A DNA stretch of 10,632 nucleotides, taken from NCBI GenBank assembly GCA_025934635.1, contig JAICWX010000294.1, positions 1 to 10,632 of the forward strand, given 5' to 3'. The translations under genes were made by a program, and so were the position numbers. Below, in pieces: positions 5,972-10,632 of this stretch. Each line of letters opens with the position of its first letter. Positions within the stretch are counted from its first letter, which is position 1. The DNA comes from Streptosporangiaceae bacterium (GTDB lineage Bacteria > Actinomycetota > Actinomycetes > Streptosporangiales > Streptosporangiaceae). The notes beneath the pieces were generated by a model. It did not search any database, was not told the origin of the DNA, and worked only from the letters and a program-made list of their open reading frames with translations.

Positions 5972-7008
5972 CGCTCGCCATCGGCGTTGATGTCGGTGGC
6001 ACGAAAGTCGCGGCGGGGGTTGTCGACGAAGACGGCCGGATCATCGCCAAACTGAAGAGATCGACCCCGGCGGCCAGTCCGGCGCGCACCGAGCAGGCGA
6101 TCGCCGACGCGGTGACCGAGCTCGCGGCCAGCCACCGGGTCGCGGCTATCGGGCTGGGCGCGGCCGGGTTCGTCGACAGTGCCCGGGCCACCATGCTGTT
6201 CGCGCCGAACCTCGCCTGGCGCGACGAGCCGCTGAAGCAGCGGGTCGAGGAGCGCCTCGGCCGCGAGGTCGTGGTGGAGAACGACGCGAACGCCTCCGCC
6301 TGGGCCGAAGCCCGGTTCGGCGCCGCGCGCGGTTACCGCGACGCGATGCTGGTGGCGCTGGGTACCGGTATCGGTGCCGCCATCCTCATCGGCGGCGAGC
6401 TCTACCGCGGGCGGTGGGGGATCGCCGGCGAGCCCGGGCACATCCGCGTGGTGCCCGAAGGGCGACTGTGCGGGTGCGGCAACCGGGGCTGCTGGGAGCA
6501 GTACTGCAGCGGGAACGCCCTGGTCGCCGAGGCCCGCGAGTTCGCCCGGCGCACCCCCGGAGCCGCCATCAGGCTGCTGCAGCTGGGCGACGGGACGCCT
6601 GAGGGCATCTCCGGCCCGGTGATCACCCGGGCCGCGACCGAAGGGGACCCGGCCGCCCTGCGCTGCTTCCAGACCATCGGCAGCTGGCTCGGCCAGGGCC
6701 TGGCCGACCTGGCCGCGATCCTCGACCCGGCCTGCTTCGTCATCGGCGGCGGGGTCTCCGAGGCGGGCGAGCTGCTGCTCGACCCGGCGCGGGCCGCCTA
6801 CGAGCGCGCGCTGACCGGCCGCGGTCACCGGCCGCTGGCCGAGATCAAGGTCGCCCAGCTAGGCGAGGACGCCGGGATCGTCGGCGCCGCCGACCTCGCC
6901 CGGGCGAGCAGTGCGGCGATCTTCAGACAACGGCGCCGTCGTCGCCGTCGTCCGGACCACCCGGCCCTGGCTCGTTCATACGCAGCACGAGTATGGCGAA
7001 CCCGGTGA
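5968..7008 (+). CDS. glkA: ROK-family glucokinase
   Basis: Phosphorylates glucose with ATP to glucose 6-phosphate in the cytosol, feeding glycolysis. Motifs: phosphate-binding DVGGTK (8-13), GLGAAGFVD, catalytic Asp106 in ENDANA, GTGIGAAILIGG, and the ROK zinc site His158-x9-Cys168-x-Cys170-x4-Cys175 within CGCGNRGCWEQY. The sequence pattern closely resembles Streptomyces GlkA, including VVENDANA and the end LVGAADLAR-type (here IVGAADLAR). The start is GTG 5968, overlapping the previous stop. The family fold ends near residue 311 but the frame runs on for about 35 residues as an Arg-rich tail (RQRRRRRRR); this tail lies opposite the end of the convergent gene (6923-7008 overlap) and may be a run-through with no function. 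In Streptomyces this enzyme also takes part in carbon catabolite repression; the same here is inference. Confidence 0.92.
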   Translation: MTLAIGVDVGGTKVAAGVVDEDGRIIAKLKRSTPAASPARTEQAIADAVTELAASHRVAAIGLGAAGFVDSARATMLFAPNLAWRDEPLKQRVEERLGREVVVENDANASAWAEARFGAARGYRDAMLVALGTGIGAAILIGGELYRGRWGIAGEPGHIRVVPEGRLCGCGNRGCWEQYCSGNALVAEAREFARRTPGAAIRLLQLGDGTPEGISGPVITRAATEGDPAALRCFQTIGSWLGQGLADLAAILDPACFVIGGGVSEAGELLLDPARAAYERALTGRGHRPLAEIKVAQLGEDAGIVGAADLARASSAAIFRQRRRRRRRPDHPALARSYAARVWRTR

Positions 7009-7924
7009 CGAACGCGGCCACCGCGATGAATGCGGCGATGCCAGGCACCGACCAGCCCGCTGCGGTGGCCACGACCAGGTAGGCCGGCCCGCCGAACAGC
7101 GCTGCCCAGGCGCCCTTGGCGATCGAGTCCAGCTTGGGCAGCGGCGGCGGCGCGGGCGGGACGAAATGTCCCTCGTCGTCCTCCGGCACGGGCCGCGGCG
7201 GGACCTTGCGCGCCCGGATACGCCGGGCTCGCGTCCCGTGCGCGGCTCCCCGGCGCTCCCGCCGCGCGGCCGCGATTACGTCCGGTTCGTGCGCCCCCGG
7301 CCGCCGGTCCGCGCCGAACGCCTGCCGGGTCCCCTCGTCGTCGAACCCGCGCGGTCCTTCGACGCCGCGCGCTTCCCCGCCGGGCAGGTCGCCCTGGGCC
7401 CCGGGGATTCCGCGGCCGTCCCGGGTGCCGGCCGCTCCCGGGGGGCCGCCCGGGCTGCCCACCCCGCCCGACCGGGGCGGCCTCCCGGCATCCGCCGGCC
7501 CGTCGGGGGCACGCAGCCCGTCGACACCGCGACGCCCGTCGCTGCCGCGCCCGTCGCTGCCGCGGCGCCCGTCGGTACGGCGGTGGCCGCCCGGGGCGCG
7601 GGGTCCCTCGGGACCGTGCAGCCCGTCCGTATCGCGCGGCGCCTCACCACGGAGCCCGTCAGTCCCACGCGACCCGTCAGGCCCTTGCGGCCTTCCTGCC
7701 TCATGCCTTCCTCTGCCCCCTGGAGCCCCTCCAGTACCACGAGGAGGCGGCGGGGCAGGCACGTTCTCGCGCTCCGGCCAGGGGGCCGGGCCGGTCGTAG
7801 TCAGGGGTTCCTCGAACCGAGCGACCAGATCGCGCCATGCGGCGTCCTCGTCGCTCTCCCTGCTCTCCGTGTTATCCCAGTCCGGCACGTCCCCACCGAT
7901 GTCCGAATCGAAGCCTGCTCCCAC
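6923..7924 (-). CDS. membrane protein with collagen-like low-complexity region
   Basis: 333 residues from GTG 7924. The acidic N-terminus contains SDEDAAWRDLVARFEEP (about 25-40). Residues about 62-200 are rich in Gly, Pro, Arg and Asp with many Gly-x-y triplets (GPDGSRGTDGLRG; RRGSDGRGSDGRRGVDGLR). A conserved-looking C-terminal part follows: HFVPPAPPPLPKLD (253-266), two hydrophobic helices (about 272-291 and 294-314) and an acidic tail ending DDGDDGAVV. Short N-x-DLVARFEEP and HFVPP..PPLP..D..AKGAW..L.GGP patterns followed by two helices and a GAVV end are familiar from conserved actinobacterial proteins of unknown function. The start is uncertain: no ribosome binding site precedes GTG 7924, and GTG 7888 (residue 13), behind GGTGGGG, is an alternative. 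Its last 86 bases overlap the glucokinase frame on the other strand. Confidence 0.7.
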   Translation of the reverse strand: MGAGFDSDIGGDVPDWDNTESRESDEDAAWRDLVARFEEPLTTTGPAPWPERENVPAPPPPRGTGGAPGGRGRHEAGRPQGPDGSRGTDGLRGEAPRDTDGLHGPEGPRAPGGHRRTDGRRGSDGRGSDGRRGVDGLRAPDGPADAGRPPRSGGVGSPGGPPGAAGTRDGRGIPGAQGDLPGGEARGVEGPRGFDDEGTRQAFGADRRPGAHEPDVIAAARRERRGAAHGTRARRIRARKVPPRPVPEDDEGHFVPPAPPPLPKLDSIAKGAWAALFGGPAYLVVATAAGWSVPGIAAFIAVAAFVTGFAILVLRMNEPGPGGPDDGDDGAVV

Positions 7925-7999
7925 GATAGCTGCCGATTGGGCAATGCCGGGAGGGTAAATCCGAGGAGTACGGGTCCTTATTCGCCGATGCCAGCAGGA

Positions 8000-8395
8000 T
8001 TAAGCCGACGGCGTATCAAGATCGCCGTACGGCAGGGCCCGCCGGGTCTTGAGCCAGCGGTGCCGTTTCTTCGCGGCCGCGCCGTCCGGCAGGTCGAGCA
8101 CCGCGGCGGTCGCCTCCGGCCCCATGCCCATGGCCTGCGCGGCGTCGAACAGTTCGCATTCGAGCCGGTCCAGGCCCAGCCGGACCGCCTGCACCAGGAC
8201 CAGCGCGGCCCCCATGTCCAGCCCTTCGGCTCGCCCCGCGGCCGCGGCCGCGGTCACCGCCTTGATCGCGTCCAGCTCGGGGACCAGGCGCTTTTCCGTC
8301 TCCCAGAGCAGCAGGTCGACACCGGAGGCGTAGCGCTCGGTCAAATGCCTGCGCGAGGCGTCGACCATCTCAGGCGATGGCGCAGGAGGTTCCAC
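8000..8395 (-). CDS. small helical protein, possible helix-turn-helix, unknown function
   Basis: 131 residues from GTG 8395. The product is mostly alpha-helical by composition: an Ala/Leu-rich core (ERYASGVDLLLWETEKRLVPELDAIKAVTAAAAAGRAEG), then LECELFDAAQAMGMGPEATAAVLDLPDGAAAKKRHRWLKTRR (78-119). The latter has the outline of a helix-turn-helix (helix about 82-90, turn at GPEA, second helix about 94-102, then a basic helix about 106-119), similar to the way sigma-factor-like or MarR-like recognition regions look, but this is weak evidence. There are no membrane segments. The promoter is well formed and predicts a leaderless mRNA. The neighbouring minus-strand gene at 6923-7924 is 75 bases downstream, so the two could be read together. 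Confidence 0.65.
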   Translation of the reverse strand: MEPPAPSPEMVDASRRHLTERYASGVDLLLWETEKRLVPELDAIKAVTAAAAAGRAEGLDMGAALVLVQAVRLGLDRLECELFDAAQAMGMGPEATAAVLDLPDGAAAKKRHRWLKTRRALPYGDLDTPSA

Positions 8396-8402
8396 GCCTT
8401 CT

Positions 8403-8431
8403 ACGTTAGTAGGTCCGAAACTTCCCGTCGA
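8403..8431 (-). promoter_or_regulatory. promoter for the gene at 8395: -35 TCGACG, 17 nt, -10 TAACGT
   Basis: On the minus strand TAACGT (8408-8403) fits TAnnnT and is followed by AGAAGGC (7 nt) and GTG 8395. TCGACG (8431-8426) matches TTGACA at four of six positions with the ideal 17-nt spacer. This is the best-formed promoter in the window and predicts a leaderless transcript. The AAGG in the spacer is too close to the GTG to act as a normal ribosome binding site. Confidence 0.5.
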
Positions 8432-8480
8432 CCATACGAGACTGCCGCTACGTAAGTGTGATGTCGCCTGTCGTCACGAA

Positions 8481-8509
8481 TCGGCGATAGCTCTGGGTAA
8501 TCTCGCCGA
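8481..8509 (-). terminator. weak stem-loop after the esterase gene
   Basis: TCGGCGA (8481-8487) and TCGCCGA (8503-8509) form a 7-bp stem with a 15-nt loop, starting 3 bases after the esterase stop. No T run follows, so this could be a structured 3' end rather than an intrinsic terminator. The rest of 8396-8511 shows only the promoter for the small gene. Confidence 0.3.
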
Positions 8510-8511
8510 GA

Positions 8512-9261
8512 CTACTTGGAGTGGTCCTGGACGAACTTCAGGCTGCCCTCGAAGATGGCCGCCGCGTCGTTGTCGAGCGTCGCGACGTGGTAGCTGTCCG
8601 GGCAGTCGCGCACGGTCACCCGGCCGCCGGGCACCCCGGCCAGCAGCACCCGCATGCTCGCGGGGCCGACCACGTGGTCGGTGGTGCTGCGGTAGACCAG
8701 GACCGGCTGGGTGATCTCGCCGAGGTGCCGGGTCGTCTCGCTCCACAGCTTCGGCAGCGTGGCCGCGGCCCGGACCGGCACCCGGTTGTAGCCGACCTCG
8801 CTCGCGCCGGGCTTGGCGATATCGCTGGCGATGCCGGGCAGCGTCCGCACCACGTGCTTGAGCACCGGGGCGAGCAGGAACAGCCTGGTGTCCGGGGCCA
8901 GCGACGGGTTGACCAGGACCAGGCCGCGGACCGCGCTGCCCCTCGTCTGGGCCAGCCGCAGCGCCAGGCAGCCGCCCATGGACAGGCCGAAGACGAAGAC
9001 CTGCTCGCACTGGCCCGCCAGCTTCCCGAACGCGGCGTCCACTTCCGCCAGCCAGTCGTCGCTCCCCGTCCGGGCCATGTCCTGCCAGACGGTGCCGTGC
9101 CCGGGCAGCCGGGGGAGGCTGACCGTCAGGTTCTGGCCGGCCAGGAAATCCGCCCAGGGCCGCAGCGTCTGCGGGCTGCCGGTGAAGCCGTGGCAGAGCA
9201 GCACGCCGACCGGGCCGCCTGCCTGCTCGAATGGTTCCGCGCCGGGGAGCACTGATGACAT
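8512..9261 (-). CDS. alpha/beta hydrolase, Est30-like carboxylesterase
   Basis: 249 residues from ATG 9261 to TAG. Shows the alpha/beta-hydrolase order: HGFTG (24-28, oxyanion hole), LPGHG (52-56), nucleophile Ser94 in GLSMGG, Asp195 in STTDHVV, and His225 in SYHVATLD. These spacings match the Geobacillus Est30 carboxylesterase / monoacylglycerol lipase group, including the RTGSDDWLAEV segment. It should hydrolyse short or medium acyl esters in the cytosol; the natural substrate is unknown. There is no signal peptide. The gene is divergent from a PlsC-type acyltransferase and shares a mirror-image promoter element with it, which fits a joint role in acyl lipid turnover. A far longer upstream open frame exists but is the antisense of the acyltransferase gene. 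Confidence 0.9.
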   Translation of the reverse strand: MSSVLPGAEPFEQAGGPVGVLLCHGFTGSPQTLRPWADFLAGQNLTVSLPRLPGHGTVWQDMARTGSDDWLAEVDAAFGKLAGQCEQVFVFGLSMGGCLALRLAQTRGSAVRGLVLVNPSLAPDTRLFLLAPVLKHVVRTLPGIASDIAKPGASEVGYNRVPVRAAATLPKLWSETTRHLGEITQPVLVYRSTTDHVVGPASMRVLLAGVPGGRVTVRDCPDSYHVATLDNDAAAIFEGSLKFVQDHSK

Positions 9262-9267
9262 GACCGA

Positions 9268-9324
9268 ATCGTCGCATGCCGTGCCCCGCGACGCATCCCG
9301 CCGGGCCCCGGGACATGCGACGAT
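9268..9324. promoter_or_regulatory. symmetrical divergent promoter element (inverted CATGCGACGAT)
   Basis: ATCGTCGCATG (9268-9278) is the exact reverse complement of CATGCGACGAT (9314-9324). On each strand the copy ends with GACGAT preceded by TGC (an extended -10 look), followed by exactly 6 nt and a start codon: ATG 9261 on the minus strand and GTG 9331 on the plus strand. Neither gene has a Shine-Dalgarno sequence. GACGAT deviates from TAnnnT at the first base, so an operator for a dimeric regulator is the alternative reading. Confidence 0.5.
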
Positions 9325-9330
9325 GTGACC

Positions 9331-10083
9331 GTGGGCTACTGGCTGACGAAGTACACGCTCGGGATAACGCTGCGGATCCTCTTCCGGTCCCGCGCCTGGG
9401 GGGTCAAGAACGTGCCCCGGCGGGGGCCCGTCATCCTCGCGAGCAACCACCTGTCGTTTTCCGACCACTTCTTCGGGCCGTTCCCCATAGCGCGCAAGGT
9501 GATCTTCCTGGGCAAGTCCGAGTACTTCACCGGGCGCGGGCTCAAGGGGCTGCTCAGCCGGGCCTTCTTCACCGGCGTCGGCGTCATCCCGCTGGACCGG
9601 GCCGGCGGCCCGGCCAGCGAGCAGGCCATCCGGACCAGCCTGCAGGTCCTCGCGGCCGGGAAGGTGCTCGGCATCTATCCCGAAGGGACGCGGAGCCCGG
9701 ACGGCCGCCTGTACCGGGGCAAGACGGGGGTGGCCAGGCTGGCCGTCGAGTCCGGTGCCCCGGTCGTCCCGTGCGCGATGATCGACACCTTCCGCCTCCA
9801 GCCGCCGGGCAGGCTCCGCCCGGACCTGCGGGTCCGGCCCGGCGTGCGGTTCGGCGAGCCGCTGGACTTCTCCCGCTACCACGGTCAGGAGGCGGACGCG
9901 AAGCTGCTGCGGGCGATCACCGACGAGATCATGCAGGCGATCGCGAAGCTCTCCGGCCAGGAGTACGTCGACGTCGATGCCCAGCGCGCCAAGGCCGAAC
10001 TGGCCGCGGCCAGCAAGCAAGGCGGCAAGGAAAACAGCGATTTGGGTGATGTTGCCGGACCTGCGACACCGCCTGGCGCCTGA
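9331..10083 (+). CDS. 1-acyl-sn-glycerol-3-phosphate acyltransferase family protein (PlsC-like)
   Basis: 250 residues from GTG 9331; GTG 9325 in the same frame is an alternative adding two residues. It transfers an acyl chain from acyl-CoA or acyl-ACP to lysophosphatidic acid or a related acceptor at the inner membrane surface. Motifs: NHLSFSD with the catalytic His40 and Asp45 (HX4D), FLGKSEYF, GVIPLDR, YPEGTRSPDG with Glu118-Gly-Thr-Arg121, and GAPVVPCAMIDTFR. The short hydrophobic N-terminal segment (WLTKYTLGITLRILF) could sit in the membrane. The C-terminal 30 residues are a hydrophilic tail. GTG 9331 is preferred because the mirrored promoter element places it at the same distance as the esterase start. 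Several PlsC paralogues are usual in actinomycetes, so this need not be the main phosphatidate-forming enzyme. The phosphofructokinase follows after 62 bases. Confidence 0.88.
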   Translation: MGYWLTKYTLGITLRILFRSRAWGVKNVPRRGPVILASNHLSFSDHFFGPFPIARKVIFLGKSEYFTGRGLKGLLSRAFFTGVGVIPLDRAGGPASEQAIRTSLQVLAAGKVLGIYPEGTRSPDGRLYRGKTGVARLAVESGAPVVPCAMIDTFRLQPPGRLRPDLRVRPGVRFGEPLDFSRYHGQEADAKLLRAITDEIMQAIAKLSGQEYVDVDAQRAKAELAAASKQGGKENSDLGDVAGPATPPGA

Positions 10084-10132
10084 GTTTTTCCTGAGCTCGG
10101 GCCGCATGCATCCACGCCTGCCTCGCGCCCAC

Positions 10133-10148
10133 TAAGGTAAGGGCCATG
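10133..10148 (+). promoter_or_regulatory. candidate -10 TAAGGT before ATG 10146
   Basis: TAAGGT (10133-10138) fits TAnnnT, with 7 nt to ATG 10146, again the leaderless geometry. The purine stretch AAGGG (10139-10143) could instead act as a weak ribosome binding site, so the case is ambiguous. No good -35 is visible. Confidence 0.35.
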
Positions 10149-10632
10149 CGAGTGGGAGTCCTTACCGGTGGCGGCGACTGCCCCGGACTGAACGCAGTTA
10201 TCCGCGCCGTGGTCCGCAAGGGCGTGCAGGAGTACGGCCTTGAGTTCGTCGGGTTCCGCGACGGGTGGCGCGGGCCGCTCGAAGGCGACACGATGCCCCT
10301 GGATATCCAGGCGGTGCGCGGGATCCTGCCGCGCGGCGGCACGATCCTGGGGTCGTCCCGCACCAATCCGCTGAAGAACGCGGGCGGCGGCGGCCGCAAC
10401 GGCGTCGAGCGGATCAAGGACAACCTGGCCGGCCTCGGGGTCGACGCGCTGATCGCGATCGGCGGCGAGGACACCCTCGGCGTGGCGACCAGGCTCGGCG
10501 AGCAGGGCGTCCCGGTGGTCGGCGTGCCTAAGACGATCGACAACGACCTGGGTGCCACCGACTACACCTTCGGCTTCGACACCGCGGTGAACATCGCGAT
10601 GGAGGCGATCGACCGGCTGCACACCACGGCCG
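10146..10632 (+). CDS. pfp: 6-phosphofructokinase, pyrophosphate-type residues (partial, runs off the right edge)
   Basis: The first 162 residues of a phosphofructokinase, roughly half of the usual 340. Converts fructose 6-phosphate to the 1,6-bisphosphate in glycolysis. Motifs: GGGDCPGLNAVIR (8-20), GWRG, GGTILGSSRTNP (64-75), GGEDTLG (106-112), PKTIDND (128-134), TFGFDTA, and DRLHTT. The two positions that decide the phosphate donor read Asp109 (equivalent to Gly104 of E. coli PfkA) and Lys129 (equivalent to Gly124). Asp plus Lys is the signature of pyrophosphate-dependent enzymes such as that of Amycolatopsis methanolica; ATP-dependent actinobacterial relatives such as the Streptomyces enzyme have Gly plus Lys. 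Donor choice is therefore a firm prediction but not proven. If only general naming is wanted, it is a PfkA-family protein. Confidence 0.93.
   Translation, partial: MRVGVLTGGGDCPGLNAVIRAVVRKGVQEYGLEFVGFRDGWRGPLEGDTMPLDIQAVRGILPRGGTILGSSRTNPLKNAGGGGRNGVERIKDNLAGLGVDALIAIGGEDTLGVATRLGEQGVPVVGVPKTIDNDLGATDYTFGFDTAVNIAMEAIDRLHTTA

Noticed and set aside
6911..8455. A 514-codon open frame on the plus strand across two minus-strand genes
   Set aside because: It is the complement of the collagen-like protein and the small helical protein. Its product is Arg/Pro-rich without domains, and the minus-strand genes have better starts, a membrane domain and normal codon bias.
10079..10095. T5 run flanked by CCTGAG direct repeats after the acyltransferase gene, as a terminator
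   Set aside because: No convincing GC-rich stem directly precedes the T run, so an intrinsic terminator is not supported.
9262..10107. N-terminal extension of the esterase frame on the minus strand
   Set aside because: It is antisense to the PlsC-type gene with all its motifs intact. The esterase fold starts just after ATG 9261.

Overview
The window is GC-rich DNA (codon third positions are almost all G/C, with frequent GTG starts) from an actinomycete, most likely of the Streptosporangiales/Streptomyces kind. The gene neighbourhood resembles, from memory, the Streptomyces coelicolor region around glkA (SCO2126): a phosphofructokinase, an acyltransferase, an alpha/beta hydrolase, the ROK glucokinase with a small gene just upstream, a long-chain acyl-CoA ligase and a GT4 glycosyltransferase in the same broad order. 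The genus cannot be fixed from this sequence alone.

Layout. 1-52: four perfect 13-bp tandem repeats. 94-771 (+): a VC0807-type polytopic membrane protein interrupted by a one-base frameshift in a T run at 519-522. 743-1864 (+): a PimB-like GT4 glycosyltransferase. 1865-2007: a gene-free spacer with a nested dyad. 2008-2417 (+): two tiny overlapping genes of unknown function. 2424-2519: degenerate 14-15-bp tandem repeats that run into the end of the next gene. 2513-4321 (-): a FadD15-type acyl-CoA ligase. 4436-5203 (+): a metallophosphoesterase, divergent from the ligase. 5231-5971 (+): a disordered protein with a C-x2-C-P-x-C cluster. 5968-7008 (+): a ROK glucokinase, coupled to the previous gene by a GTGA overlap. 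6923-7924 (-): a protein with a collagen-like middle and two membrane helices, whose end overlaps the glucokinase tail. 8000-8395 (-): a small helical protein with a possible helix-turn-helix. 8512-9261 (-): an Est30-like carboxylesterase. 9331-10083 (+): a PlsC-type acyltransferase, divergent from the esterase. 10146 to the window end (+): the first half of a phosphofructokinase carrying the pyrophosphate-type residues (Asp109, Lys129).

Functionally the window combines glucose entry into glycolysis (glucokinase, phosphofructokinase), activation and transfer of fatty acids (acyl-CoA ligase, PlsC), and lipid glycosylation (GT4). This is ordinary core metabolism rather than a mobile or defence island. 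I saw no CRISPR array, tRNA, rRNA, transposase or phage gene.

The most interesting features are: (1) the frameshifted membrane gene, which becomes one continuous 589-residue reading frame with the glycosyltransferase if a single T is removed; (2) a recurrent arrangement in which a TAnnnT -10 hexamer lies 6-7 nt before a start codon, predicting leaderless mRNAs for several genes; (3) a mirror-image 11-bp element serving the divergent esterase and acyltransferase genes; (4) the pyrophosphate signature of the phosphofructokinase; and (5) a convergent overlap in which the acidic tail of one protein lies opposite an arginine-rich tail on the glucokinase.
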